A stretch of 64,000 nt of DNA from Pseudoxanthomonas sp. PXM01 (GCF_014851815.1 NZ_JACVAJ010000001.1:1860001-1924000), one strand, 5' to 3'. Shown: positions 26,090 to 35,430, counted from the first letter of the stretch. Notes: a model not told the origin generated them from the sequence alone. Made by a program: numbers and translations.

Positions 26090-28078
26090 CTAGTCGGTCT
26101 GCGTCGGCGACACGATGTCCAGCCGCTTCATCCGCCGGTAGACAGTGGCGCGGCATGCGCCCAGATCGCGCGCGGCTTCGCTGATGTTCCAGCGGTTACG
26201 GCGCAGTACCTCCAGCAGCTCGCCGCGTTCATCGGTACCGGCCGCAGGTTCGCGCGGGAACGGGATGACCGTCGCCGTCGCGGGCACGGCGGAGCCGTCG
26301 GTCTCGAAGACCTCCTGGGGCAAATGGTCTACACGGACCGTGGCGCCATCGGCGATCGACAGGGCGTAGCACAGGGCATTGCGCAGCTCGCGGATGTTGC
26401 CGGGCCAGTCGTGGCGCAGCAGCACCGCCACGGCACCCGGGTCGATCTCGGCCCGCACGCCCATCGCCTGCGCCTCCATCTCCAGGATGCGCTCGATGAG
26501 GAATGCCTTGTCGCCGCGTTCGCGCAGCGCCGGCAACGCCAGCGTGGCGCCGCACAGCCGGTAGTACAGGTCTTCGCGGAACGTGCCCGCGACGATCTGG
26601 CGGCGCAGGTCGCGGTGGGAGGCGGCGACCACGTTGAGATCCACGCGCACCGGCTCGTCGGCACCCAACGGCAGCACCTCCCGCTCCGCCAGCACACGCA
26701 GCAGGCGCGTCTGCAGCGGCAGCGGCATGTCGCCGATCTCGTCGAGGAACAGCGTGCCACCGTCGGAGCGCTGGATCAGTCCCTTCATGCCCTTGCTGCG
26801 CGCACCAGTAAACGTGCCCGGCGCATAGCCGAACAGCTCGCTCTCGATCAGCGACTCCGGGATCGCCGCGCAGTTGACCGCCACGAACGGTCGCTCCGCA
26901 CGACGGCTGGCATCGTGCAACGCGCGGGCCAGGACTTCCTTGCCGGTACCGGTCTCGCCCTGCAGGAAGATGCTGACCGGCTTGTCGACCAGGCGTGCCG
27001 CACGTTCCAACAGCTGGTCCATGCGCGGATCGCCACCGGACAGGCGCGACAGCACGCTGTCCTGCACGGGATTCCGCTGCGTCTCGCCCGCCTCCGGCAC
27101 CTGCAGGCGCGGTGCGGTCTTCGGCGCGATCATCGACGCGTGGTAGCCCTGTCCGTCCCACGTGGTCACCACGCCGCGCGAATCGTGCGACGTTCCCTTG
27201 GTCAGCCGCCAGATGTCGTCGATGCGCGTGCCGAACACGCCGGTCAGGTGATGGCCGACCAGTTGCGCGCGCGCGGCGTCGCGCGTGTGCAGCGATTCCA
27301 GCAGGCGAAGCTGCTGGCGTGCGCCGCTGTTGGCGCCGACGATGCGGCCGTCGCGGTCCACCGCCAGCATCAGTTCGCCGCAGACATCGACCAGCGGTCC
27401 GACCGTACCGAGGCGCAGGATCCAGTGCGCGCGGAACTGGCGGATGAAGTTGGCGTCCTCGATCATCCGCGCATGCAGCACGGTCAGATGGCGCGCCAGG
27501 TGCAGGCTCTCGCGCCGGTCCGGCGACGACAGCGCGGACACGTCCAGCGCGCCCATGAAGGCGCCATCGGGATCGTACAGCGGCGTGCTGGTGCAGCTGA
27601 GGCCGATGTGGCCGATGTAGAAGTGGTCCTCGCGGTCGCAGATCACCGTCGACTGCTCGGCGATGCAGGTGCCGATGCCGTTGGTGCCGGCGTGGACCTC
27701 GTTCCAGTTCGCGCCCAGCGCCAGGCCCGCGCGGCGCAACGGCGCATCCCAGGTGTCGTTGCCGATGAAATCCAGAGTGACGCCTTCCGCATCGGTCAGC
27801 AGCAGCACGTAACCGAGATCGGAGACGTGCTTGTAGAGCTGCTCCATGCCGGCGCGCGCGACGTGCAAGTGTTCTTCCACCTGCTGCCGGCATTCGCGCA
27901 GGCGCGAGTGGGTTTCGATGCGCACGTCCGGGCGCATCGCCGGATCGAGGGCGTGCTCGTTGGCGCAACGGCGCCACGAGCGGTGGATCAGATCGGTATT
28001 GGCGTTGCTTCCGGTGCTGGGCGATCCCGAATGGATCACCCGCAACACCGTTTCGACGTGTTGTTGGACAGTTGCCAT
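26090..28078 (-). CDS. AcoR-like sigma-54-dependent transcriptional activator
   Basis: A 662-residue enhancer-binding protein. An N-terminal GAF-like sensory domain (about 60-200, with GTNGIGTCIAEQSTVICDREDHF) is typical of AcoR-type activators. A PAS-like segment (about 225-320) follows, then the AAA+ domain (about 340-575: Walker A GETGTGKE, Walker B GGTLFLDEIGD, arginine-finger region LYYRL) and a Fis-type helix-turn-helix (EAARDLGACRATVYRRMKRL). The sigma-54 contact loop reads GTFTGA instead of GAFTGA. AcoR relatives respond to acetoin, alcohols or related small molecules. It very likely drives the promoter at 25811-25825. The start at 28078 has GGAGGGG. Confidence 0.92.
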   Translation of the reverse strand: MATVQQHVETVLRVIHSGSPSTGSNANTDLIHRSWRRCANEHALDPAMRPDVRIETHSRLRECRQQVEEHLHVARAGMEQLYKHVSDLGYVLLLTDAEGVTLDFIGNDTWDAPLRRAGLALGANWNEVHAGTNGIGTCIAEQSTVICDREDHFYIGHIGLSCTSTPLYDPDGAFMGALDVSALSSPDRRESLHLARHLTVLHARMIEDANFIRQFRAHWILRLGTVGPLVDVCGELMLAVDRDGRIVGANSGARQQLRLLESLHTRDAARAQLVGHHLTGVFGTRIDDIWRLTKGTSHDSRGVVTTWDGQGYHASMIAPKTAPRLQVPEAGETQRNPVQDSVLSRLSGGDPRMDQLLERAARLVDKPVSIFLQGETGTGKEVLARALHDASRRAERPFVAVNCAAIPESLIESELFGYAPGTFTGARSKGMKGLIQRSDGGTLFLDEIGDMPLPLQTRLLRVLAEREVLPLGADEPVRVDLNVVAASHRDLRRQIVAGTFREDLYYRLCGATLALPALRERGDKAFLIERILEMEAQAMGVRAEIDPGAVAVLLRHDWPGNIRELRNALCYALSIADGATVRVDHLPQEVFETDGSAVPATATVIPFPREPAAGTDERGELLEVLRRNRWNISEAARDLGACRATVYRRMKRLDIVSPTQTD

Positions 28079-28179
28079 GCCACCCCTCCCAAGGCCGGCC
28101 GAAGACATTCCCGCTTGCGTGCCGTTCGTGTGTATGGACTGCGGATGCTCCCGGTCCGCGGTCGTTTCCAGCGTGTTCC

Positions 28180-29655
28180 CTACGTCTCCTGCGTGCTGCG
28201 CGTATCGGTGGTGATGCGGGTGCGCGACGTCCGCCATCGCTCGCGCAGCGAGCGCGGCGCTGGCGTCAGCGGCGTACGGGATCGGGTCCAACCGCCCTGG
28301 TGCGCAGGCGTGAGGCCGCGCAGCCGGGAAGCGATCCAGGTGAACAGGCGATACCGCACTCCACTGGAATACAGCAGTCGCCACGCCTTCCAGGCGAGGA
28401 CCTCCGGGATGCTACGCACTGCTCCCTGCCCCTTCAATGCGTCGCGCTGCTGCAGTGCGGGACGATGGTGCCGTCCTGCCTCGCGCAGATGCATCAGCAG
28501 CTCGGGGATGGGAATGCCGACCGGGCAGACATCGCCGCAGGCGCCGCACAGGCTGGAAGCGGTCGGCAGGTCGCGGGTCGATTCCAGCCCCAGCAGATGT
28601 GGCGAGATGATCGCGCCGATCGGTCCCGGGTAGGTCGTGCCGTACGACAGGCCGCCGATGCGCGCGTAGACGGGACAGTGGTTCATGCATGCGCCGCAGC
28701 GGATGCATTGCAGCGTCGCGCGGAAGCGTTCCTCGGCGAAGGCCTGGCTGCGGCCGTTGTCCAGCAGCACCAGATGTACTTCGCGCGGCCCGTCCTTCTC
28801 GCCCTCGCGGCGCGGACCGCTGATGACGTTGAGGTAGGTGGTCACCGCCTGGCCGGTGGCCGAGCGCGTCAGCAGGGTGAACAGCGGCGGCACGTGCTCG
28901 AGCTTCTCGATGACCTTCTCGATACCGGTGATGGCGATGTGCACGTCCGGCACCGTGGTCGAGAGCCGTCCGTTGCCTTCGTTCTCCACCAGCACCAGCG
29001 AACCGGTCTCGGCGACCATGAAGTTGACGCCCGATACCCCGATCTTCGCCTGGCGGAACTTGTCGCGCAGCGCCACGCGGCCGATCGCGATCAGTTCGTC
29101 CACGTCCTCGGTGTAGCCGGCGCCGGGGATGTGCTCGGCGAAGATCTTCGCCACGTCCTCTTTGGTCTTGTGGATCGCCGGCATGATGATGTGGCTGGGC
29201 CGGTCGTGGTCGAGCTGCAGGATGTACTCGCCCATGTCGGTCTCGACACAGGCGATGCCGTGCTCCTGCATGCGATGGTTCAGTTCGATCTCCTCGCTGA
29301 CCATTGACTTGCCCTTGACCATCATGCGGGCGTCGTGGCGCGCGGCGATCTCCTGGAAGATCCGGTTCGCATCGGCCGCGTCCTCGGCCCAGTGCACCTG
29401 CACGCCGCGTGCGTGCAGCGCGTGCTCCAGCTGTTCCAGCAGGTCCGGCAGCCGCGACAGCGCGCGCTTGCGCAGGTGTTCGCCCAGCGTGCGCAGCCGT
29501 TCGAACGCATCCTGTTCGGGGAACTGCGCGGCGCGCTTGTCGGCCAGGTAGTCCATCGCACCGCGGAACCCTCGACGCAATACCGGATCGGCCAGCACGA
29601 GGCGCGCGTTGTCCTTGAACGCGACCGGATCGGCGGTGGGCCGTACCGCGCTCAT
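28180..29655 (-). CDS. lutB: L-lactate oxidation iron-sulfur protein LutB
   Basis: A 491-residue protein. It has the LUD domain (about 60-300, with MMVKGKSMVSEEIELN and GVNFMVAETGSLVL) and two 4Fe-4S motifs, CIRCGACMNHCPVY and CGACGDVCPVGIPI. LutB is the ferredoxin-like subunit of the LutABC (LldEFG) complex that oxidises L-lactate to pyruvate. The start ATG at 29655 overlaps the lutC stop as ATGA. The C-terminus carries an Arg/Thr-rich tail of about 35 residues after the LUD-associated helix. Confidence 0.93.
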   Translation of the reverse strand: MSAVRPTADPVAFKDNARLVLADPVLRRGFRGAMDYLADKRAAQFPEQDAFERLRTLGEHLRKRALSRLPDLLEQLEHALHARGVQVHWAEDAADANRIFQEIAARHDARMMVKGKSMVSEEIELNHRMQEHGIACVETDMGEYILQLDHDRPSHIIMPAIHKTKEDVAKIFAEHIPGAGYTEDVDELIAIGRVALRDKFRQAKIGVSGVNFMVAETGSLVLVENEGNGRLSTTVPDVHIAITGIEKVIEKLEHVPPLFTLLTRSATGQAVTTYLNVISGPRREGEKDGPREVHLVLLDNGRSQAFAEERFRATLQCIRCGACMNHCPVYARIGGLSYGTTYPGPIGAIISPHLLGLESTRDLPTASSLCGACGDVCPVGIPIPELLMHLREAGRHHRPALQQRDALKGQGAVRSIPEVLAWKAWRLLYSSGVRYRLFTWIASRLRGLTPAHQGGWTRSRTPLTPAPRSLRERWRTSRTRITTDTRSTQET

Positions 29656-30335
29656 GCCGTGGCCTCGGCGCGCAGCAGCAGGATGACGAGTTCGCGCGGA
29701 CCGTGCGCGCCGTAGACCAGCAGGCGTTGGATGTCGGCGGTCTTGGACGGTCCGGTGACCAGTAGCGCGTTGGTGGGCAGGCCTGCCGCCCATTGCCGAT
29801 GCCGCATGGCCGCGTACAGCGTGGGCTGCAGGTCGGTTTCACGCAGCACCGCGATATGCAGCGGCGGCAACAGCGACAGCGTGCGCGGCTCGCGCGCATC
29901 CGGCCACAGGATCAGGCTGCCGGTTTCCGCGATGCCACCCAGCGTGGTGGTGATGCCGGCATCGACGGTGTCGAACAGCACCGGCTTGAGCGTTTCGATG
30001 GGCGCGTCGTACCAGTCCAGCGTCACTGCCTTCGTGGCGGCGTAAAGGCCCTCGACCAGCACCGTGTCGCGACCGGCCATCAGCCGGCGCACGCCCTTGT
30101 CCGCCAGCACCGCGGCGAGCGCGCTCGGCCATGTGGCGTCGTCGGTCTCGATCACCTCGGCACGCCAGCCGCGCGCCTGCACGATGAAGCGCTCGCGCAT
30201 CGCGGCGACGGATGGCATGCCGGCGTCGGCGTAGTACGCAGCCACGTCGGGTACCGGCAGTTCGACCGGAGCGGCCGCACGCAGCCGCGACAGGATCGCC
30301 GAGCGCGCGCGGGTGGAGGCGGCGGGCAGGCTCAT
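29652..30335 (-). CDS. lutC: L-lactate oxidation protein LutC
   Basis: A 227-residue LUD-domain protein (LutC/YkgG family), recognised by RRLMAGRDTVLVEG, GITTTLGGIAETGSLILWPDAREPRTLSLLPP and a C-terminal LVTGPSKTADIQ. It is the third subunit of the cytoplasmic L-lactate-oxidising complex. Both ends overlap neighbours by ATGA (lutA stop with its start, its stop with the lutB start), so the three subunits are translationally coupled. Confidence 0.93.
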   Translation of the reverse strand: MSLPAASTRARSAILSRLRAAAPVELPVPDVAAYYADAGMPSVAAMRERFIVQARGWRAEVIETDDATWPSALAAVLADKGVRRLMAGRDTVLVEGLYAATKAVTLDWYDAPIETLKPVLFDTVDAGITTTLGGIAETGSLILWPDAREPRTLSLLPPLHIAVLRETDLQPTLYAAMRHRQWAAGLPTNALLVTGPSKTADIQRLLVYGAHGPRELVILLLRAEATA

Positions 30336-31120
30336 GCGCTTGCATCCGGTGCGGGCAGGCCCCAGCGCTCGCGCAGGAAGCTGGCGATATGCCGGCCCTG
30401 CAGCGGCGCCTCGCGACGCGCCAGCGTGCCGTTGAGGTTGAGCAGGCAGCCGCAGTCGCCGCTGACGAAGGCAGCGCAGCCGCTTTCCTGCAGGGCATCG
30501 GCCTTGTCGCCCGCCATCGCGGCGGAGATCTCGGGCTGCTTGACCGCGAAGGTGCCGCCGAAGCCGCAGCATTCGGATTCGTAGGCCTGGATCTTCAGCT
30601 CGACGCCGGGCAGCGCCTCCAGCAGTCGGCGCCCGCTGGCCAGTGCGCCGGTCTCGCGGCGTGCACTGCACGAGGTGTGCAGGCAGATGGACACCGGATC
30701 GGCGGTGGCGGGCACGGGCATCGGCAGGTCGGTCGCCGCGAGGAAGTCGGAGAACTCGACCACCCGCGCGCCGATGTCGCGCACGCGTGCCAGCAGCACG
30801 GGATCGTCCGCGAACAGCCGCGGCCAGTGGTGCCGCATCATCCCCGCGCAGGAGCCCGATGGCACCACGATCGGCCAACGCTGCGGGAACAGGTCCAGCT
30901 GTGCGCTCGCGACCTTGCGCGACTCCTCGGGAAAGCCGCTGGTGTAGGCCGGCTGTCCACAGCAGGTCTGCGCCTCGGGCAGGTGCACGCGGCAACCGAT
31001 CCGTTCCAGCACGGCGATCGCGTCCAGGCCGGCGTCGGGCATGAACAGGTCCACCACGCAGGTGGCGAACACGTACACGTCCCGAAGGGGGGAGGAGCCG
31101 GCAGGATCTGGCGAGCGCAT
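30332..31120 (-). CDS. lutA: L-lactate oxidation iron-sulfur protein LutA
   Basis: A 262-residue CCG-domain protein. Two cysteine-rich modules are seen, AQTCCGQPAYTSGF and ESECCGFGGTFAVK, with SGSCAGMM and LHTSCSARRETGA. These bind the 4Fe-4S cluster in LutA (LldE). ATG at 31120 is preferred; upstream codons to 31192 would run through the operator at 31179-31193. The ribosome site is weak. It is the first gene of lutACB, transcribed divergently from a GntR regulator. Confidence 0.92.
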   Translation of the reverse strand: MRSPDPAGSSPLRDVYVFATCVVDLFMPDAGLDAIAVLERIGCRVHLPEAQTCCGQPAYTSGFPEESRKVASAQLDLFPQRWPIVVPSGSCAGMMRHHWPRLFADDPVLLARVRDIGARVVEFSDFLAATDLPMPVPATADPVSICLHTSCSARRETGALASGRRLLEALPGVELKIQAYESECCGFGGTFAVKQPEISAAMAGDKADALQESGCAAFVSGDCGCLLNLNGTLARREAPLQGRHIASFLRERWGLPAPDASA

Positions 31121-31178
31121 GGCGGGCGGGTCTGTCTTGTCCGGCACCGAGTCTGTGACGCCTTCCCGAGGGCGGTAT

Positions 31179-31193
31179 ATTGGTCCGACCAAT
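31179..31193. promoter_or_regulatory. GntR/FadR-type operator of the lactate locus
   Basis: ATTGGTCCGACCAAT is a perfect palindrome around a central C, matching the TTGGT-N3-ACCAA pattern of FadR-subfamily regulators such as LldR. It lies between lutA and the divergent regulator, 17 bp before the latter's ATG. Confidence 0.88.
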
Positions 31194-31209
31194 CCGAGTG
31201 CAGGCCGTC

Positions 31210-31929
31210 ATGTCCTCCCAGGTCTCCCAGGTCACCCGCCACCTCGAACAGGCCATCGCCGACGGGCGCTACGTCGCCGGCCGCCGACTACCCGCCGAAC
31301 GCACGCTCGCCGAGCGCCTGCAGGTCTCGCGAGCGACGGCGCGCGAGGCGATCGGCCTGCTGGTCGCGCGAGGCGTGCTGGAGCGCCGTCAGGGCGACGG
31401 TACCTATGTGGTCGCGGCCACCGAGCGCGGGATGGCGGAGATCTGGCAGGACATGGCGCGCAACCATCCGATGCTGCAGGCCGACCTGGTGGAGTTCCGC
31501 GCGATGCTGGAAGGCCGCACCGCGGAACTGGCGGCGCTGCGGCACGACGACCGGGATCGCGAGCGACTCCGTTCGGCGCACGTCGCGGTCGATGCGGCCT
31601 ACAACGGCAGCGACCGGCAGGCGCAGATCCGCAGCGACGTGGCCTTCCACCGCGCCATCGCCGATGCGACGCACAATCCGGTGTTCTCGTATCTCATCGC
31701 CTCCCTGCTGGCGCTGCTGCACGACCACGTGCAGGTCAGCCTCGCCGGCCTGTCGCCGCAATCGCCGGTCTCGCAGCAGTTGCGCCGGCAGCACGACGCC
31801 CTGCTCGCCGCGATCCTGCAGCGCGACCCCGACCGTGCACGCCTCGCCGCCGGCGGCCACATGGACTACGTCGCCGTCCAGCTCAACGCCCTGCCGCGCG
31901 TCTCGCGAACGGCGGAGGCGTCTGCGTAG
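31210..31929 (+). CDS. FadR/GntR-family regulator of lactate use
   Basis: A 239-residue regulator. The winged helix (about 8-75: RRLPAERTLAERLQVSRATAREAIGLLVARG) is followed by an all-helical FCD ligand domain (about 95-225: EFRAMLEGRTAELAA, DVAFHRAIADATHNPVF, then HDALLAAI and HMDYV) with Asp and His residues for metal or ligand binding. The type matches LldR/LutR, which releases DNA on L-lactate. The TTGGTC-type operator lies just before it, so self-control and control of lutACB are expected. ATG at 31210 is chosen; GTG at 31198 is possible. Confidence 0.9.
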   Translation: MSSQVSQVTRHLEQAIADGRYVAGRRLPAERTLAERLQVSRATAREAIGLLVARGVLERRQGDGTYVVAATERGMAEIWQDMARNHPMLQADLVEFRAMLEGRTAELAALRHDDRDRERLRSAHVAVDAAYNGSDRQAQIRSDVAFHRAIADATHNPVFSYLIASLLALLHDHVQVSLAGLSPQSPVSQQLRRQHDALLAAILQRDPDRARLAAGGHMDYVAVQLNALPRVSRTAEASA

Positions 31930-32192
31930 CCCGCGACCTTCGTCCGCGTCGGCTCAGGGAGAGGCGACACGCGACGGAGATCCGGTATCGGTCAGGCACA
32001 GCGCGATGAGGCCTCGCCATCGTCCGCGCGCGGTCACAACGGGTGCGCAGCCTTCCCCGCACCAACGCGGACCCGCCCCCAGCCGGAAGCGGGCACTGTT
32101 TCCACGTCGGCTGATCGCGGTACGAAAGGCAGTGGCGTGAGCCAACGGTAGGCTACCGTCGCGCCACCTGCCGCCACGCAGCCGTTTGACCA

Positions 32193-33029
32193 CTACTCCC
32201 GGGAAACGGCTTCTCCCGGCTCTCGCTTGACCTTGGAGGCATGTGTCGACAACACCATGCCGTACACCGCGCTCGGCAGCGCCACGAAGGCGAGTACCTG
32301 AATCGTCATGGCGTTGTGAACCACGAAATGACCATGTGCCAGCAGCCATTGCGTGGCGACCATGAGCGCAGCATGGAAACCGATGGGCCAGCCGAGATTT
32401 CCACCCATCAGCCGCAAGCCACCCAGGATCAGCGCGAAGCCTGGCAAGAACGACCACTGCCCGGGTGCGGCCGTCGCGCCTATCGCCCACGCAAACAACA
32501 GGAAGAACGCGGCCTGCGCAACCACGGCCAGCCAAGGCGACAGCCACCGCGCCGCCGAGCCCTGCACGTAGCCCCGGAAGACCAGTTCTTCCGGGATCGC
32601 CTCGATCAGCAGCACGACGGGAATCAGGATGGCCAGCGTCGCCAAAGCGGCAAACCCGTCACCGATCATCCGGACTTCCGCAACACCAAGCCATAGCAAC
32701 AAGGCAGTCACCGGCGCCGCGGTCAGCAGCCACAGCACCGCTCCGCCAAGCACGCCGCGAAGCACGTCGCGCATGCGTGCGAGCCCGAGTACGGAGGGAT
32801 CAAGTCGATCCCGGCGCAGCGCCAGGACAACCAGAACCAGGGCAAGGGCAGAGATCACGCAGCCCGCCAGGAGTCGCTGCGCCGGCGACGTCGCATCTGG
32901 CACCAGCGACAAGCCAGCCTTCCAGATGCCCATGCACGCCAATGTCGCGACACTGCATCGGAGCAGCAGCCCCAAGGCGAATGAACGCCTTGGCACACGG
33001 ATTCGGGTCACGGTCAGACGGCCTCTCAA
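32193..33029 (-). CDS. CPBP-family intramembrane metalloprotease
   Basis: A 278-residue membrane protein with about eight hydrophobic segments. The CPBP (abortive-infection/Rce1-like) motifs are IPEELVFRGYVQG (EExxxR, about 148-160) and a later His in PIGFHAALM (about 222), which together form the metal site. Bacterial members are mostly uncharacterised; some process bacteriocins or prenylated peptides. It stands alone between the GntR gene and the histidine-kinase gene, so the context gives no clue. Confidence 0.85.
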   Translation of the reverse strand: MRGRLTVTRIRVPRRSFALGLLLRCSVATLACMGIWKAGLSLVPDATSPAQRLLAGCVISALALVLVVLALRRDRLDPSVLGLARMRDVLRGVLGGAVLWLLTAAPVTALLLWLGVAEVRMIGDGFAALATLAILIPVVLLIEAIPEELVFRGYVQGSAARWLSPWLAVVAQAAFFLLFAWAIGATAAPGQWSFLPGFALILGGLRLMGGNLGWPIGFHAALMVATQWLLAHGHFVVHNAMTIQVLAFVALPSAVYGMVLSTHASKVKREPGEAVSRE

Positions 33030-33206
33030 CTTTCAGGAGCCGGCAGGCCGAGCTCCTTCTGGCCTTACCTGCACCCATGATGGCTTGCCGCAACGACGAA
33101 TTCAAAGTTGCTGAGGCCGGCTTGAGCCGGCAGGCGCGCATTCGTCGTGACCAACGTAGCGCACATAGAAGTGCCACCTTGGGTAATGACCGGCACACGG
33201 TCCGTG

Positions 33207-33234
33207 ATGTTCGCTTGCGGCCAGAAGCGGACAT
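33207..33234. repeat. Dispersed palindromic repeat, copy 1
   Basis: Arms ATGTTCGCTT (33207-33216) and AAGCGGACAT (33225-33234) form a 10-bp inverted repeat with one wobble. It belongs to the ATGTCCGCTT...AAGCGGACAT family seen six more times in this window, always between genes. Confidence 0.75.
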
Positions 33235-33273
33235 CAGAAAAGTCAGATAAAAACGCTCGAAGCCTTGCGCTGA

Positions 33274-34593
33274 CTAGCCTTGCAAGTGAATCGTCGCCTG
33301 TAAACCTCCGCCTTCACGATTCGCCAGGCGTAGTACTCCGCCCAACGCTGAGGTCAACTGCTGGGCAATAGCCAAGCCGAGCCCCGTTCCGCCCGTGGAT
33401 CGGCAGCGTGAGGGCTCCAAGCGCTGGAAGGGCTTCATGACGGCTTCCAGTTGGTCAGGCGGAATACCGGGGCCACGATCCAACACATCAATGCAGGCGC
33501 GCCCAGCATCATCTATACGCAGCCGAGTTTCGACATTCCCCGCATAGTTAAGCGCGTTGTCGATCAGGTTCTGTAGGATCCTGCGCAACACTTGGGGATG
33601 GGTGTCCCGGGACGCAGCTGCACTGGAAGCGAGCTCTACGGCTCGTCCCGCGTCCTGATAGTCAGCCACGACACTTTCCAGAAATGCCGCCATATCCAGT
33701 CGAACCGCCGGGCCCAATGTGACTGACGCGCTGCGGGCGTAGCTCAGGCCTTCGCGCACCAACAGGCTGAGTTGGTCGATATCGCCGAGCATTCTCTCCT
33801 GCTCGGCGGTGGCGTCCAGCGCCTCTGCCCGCAGCCTCAGCCGAGTGATGGGTGTCTGCAGATCATGCGAAATGGCGGCAAGAATCTGGGTCCGCTCGGC
33901 AACATGGGTCGCGACGCGCGTCTGGAGTAGATTGAGTGCGCTCGCTGCCTGAGCAACCTCCCATGGGCCATCCTGGGGCAGTGGCGCACCATTGCCGGCG
34001 GGGTCCATGCGCTCGGCCGCCTTCGCGAGCTGAGCCAGAGGGCGCGTAGCCAGTCGAACGGCAACGCCCACGCAGATCAAGAGCAATGCGCCCTGCGCGG
34101 CCAGCACCCATGGCAACCAGCGTGCCAGGGGCATCAGTGAGGGCGTCACCTCGATGGTCAGAAGCTGGCCGTCGTGGAGCGTCAGCTCTACCTCGTAGCG
34201 TTCCGGCTCGGTGGACACCGCTCGTGGCCGTAGCGCGTACTCATGCCCGAGCGCGTCATCGATCAATCCTGTGACTTGGCGTGAGCGTGACGTGGACAAC
34301 GGCGTACCGGCCTGCGCTGGCCGCAGGAGATAGCGATACGTCCGGCGCTCAAGGCGGGGAATCCACTCGCTCCGTTGATCCGCGTGCAGGTTCTCCAATA
34401 GCGCGACGCTGACAGGAATGTCCTCATAGAGGTTCCTGAGCATCATCGAACGAGTTGCATCCGCCCGTTCCTCGAACAGCAGCGCGAAGGACAGCGCGTG
34501 CGCGAGCAGCAAGCCCGCTCCTAAGATCAGTAGTAGGCGCGCCCTAAGCGTTCTGGGCAGCCATCGGGTGAAGGCACGGCGCTGCAGGTTCAC
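33274..34593 (-). CDS. Two-component sensor histidine kinase (EnvZ-like)
   Basis: A 439-residue inner-membrane sensor. TM1 is at about 18-40 and TM2 at about 160-182, flanking a periplasmic sensor domain of about 120 residues. HAMP (about 182-235) is followed by HisKA with phospho-His in ILAAISHDLQTP (about 243), and HATPase boxes NLIDNALNYA, DRGPGIPP and GGTGLGLAIA. The GTG start at 34593 overlaps the response-regulator stop (GTGA), so the pair is coupled. The pair is divergent from the SDR-hydrolase-P460 genes, its likely targets. Confidence 0.92.
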   Translation of the reverse strand: MNLQRRAFTRWLPRTLRARLLLILGAGLLLAHALSFALLFEERADATRSMMLRNLYEDIPVSVALLENLHADQRSEWIPRLERRTYRYLLRPAQAGTPLSTSRSRQVTGLIDDALGHEYALRPRAVSTEPERYEVELTLHDGQLLTIEVTPSLMPLARWLPWVLAAQGALLLICVGVAVRLATRPLAQLAKAAERMDPAGNGAPLPQDGPWEVAQAASALNLLQTRVATHVAERTQILAAISHDLQTPITRLRLRAEALDATAEQERMLGDIDQLSLLVREGLSYARSASVTLGPAVRLDMAAFLESVVADYQDAGRAVELASSAAASRDTHPQVLRRILQNLIDNALNYAGNVETRLRIDDAGRACIDVLDRGPGIPPDQLEAVMKPFQRLEPSRCRSTGGTGLGLAIAQQLTSALGGVLRLANREGGGLQATIHLQG

Positions 34594-35333
34594 GGCTCTT
34601 CGCCTTCCAGAACGACGGTCTGGCTGAACACGTAGCCCTCGCTTCGAACGGTCTTGATGTACGTCTGCTCACGTGCACCGTCGCCGAGGCGCTGTCGAAG
34701 CCTGCTGACAAGAAGATCGATCGAGCGATCGAAAACTTCCGCATCGCGTCCCTGCGTCAGGTTGAGCAGCTGATCGCGGCTCAGGACGCGTCGCGGATGG
34801 TCGATGAATACCCGCAGCAGGCGGAACTCGGCTCCACTCAAAGGGTACGCCGTCCCGGCCTTGTCCATCAGATGGCGGGCGGTGGTGTCCAGGCGCCAGT
34901 CCCCGAACCCGATCCACCGGCTGGCCTCGGAGACCTGCAGGTTCGGAGGAAGCATGCGCGCTCGACGTATCACGGCGTTGATGCGTGCCAGCAGCTCCCG
35001 CGATGAAAAGGGTTTGCTGACGTAGTCGTCAGCGCCCATCTCCAATCCAATGATCCGGTCGGTCTCGTCATCGCGGGCGGTGAGCAGGACCACTGGTACC
35101 GCGCGGTGCTTGCCTGCACGGAGATTCCTGCAGAGTGACAGGCCGTCTTCACCGGGCATCATCACATCGAGCACGACCAGATCCACGTCACTGGTATCCA
35201 GGACGCCACGCATCTCGCGCCCGTCGGCTGCCAAGCTTACGCGCAGACCATTCCGCTTCAGGTAGTCGCCCACCATTTGACGGATGTCGCGGTCATCGTC
35301 GACGACGAGGATGTGATCGGTGTGGGACGACAT
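34590..35333 (-). CDS. OmpR-family response regulator
   Basis: A 247-residue regulator. The receiver domain (HILVVDDDRDIR, phospho-Asp in DLVVLDVMMPG, Lys in YVSKPFSSREL) is followed by a winged-helix DNA-binding domain (about 135-240, with LSGAEFRLLRVFIDHPRRVLSR, then SIDLLVSRLRQRL and IKTVRSEGYVF). It is the partner of the kinase at 33274-34593. Start 35333 gives the standard length. A GTATC-N5-GTATC direct repeat in the divergent gap is a candidate binding site. Confidence 0.93.
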   Translation of the reverse strand: MSSHTDHILVVDDDRDIRQMVGDYLKRNGLRVSLAADGREMRGVLDTSDVDLVVLDVMMPGEDGLSLCRNLRAGKHRAVPVVLLTARDDETDRIIGLEMGADDYVSKPFSSRELLARINAVIRRARMLPPNLQVSEASRWIGFGDWRLDTTARHLMDKAGTAYPLSGAEFRLLRVFIDHPRRVLSRDQLLNLTQGRDAEVFDRSIDLLVSRLRQRLGDGAREQTYIKTVRSEGYVFSQTVVLEGEEP

Positions 35334-35430
35334 GTGTCGGAGCTCCGGAAGTGCGGCCACGCGTGGCCATGGATCTTTCGCAGGGGATGGTAGCGCCAGT
35401 GGACCGCCCGCCAAGCGGGCGGATGTCGCT

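Noticed and set aside
31954-32547. A 197-codon minus-strand reading overlapping the CPBP gene
   Set aside because: It overlaps the CPBP reading in another frame, and the CPBP frame has the EExxxR and His motifs and regular membrane segments.
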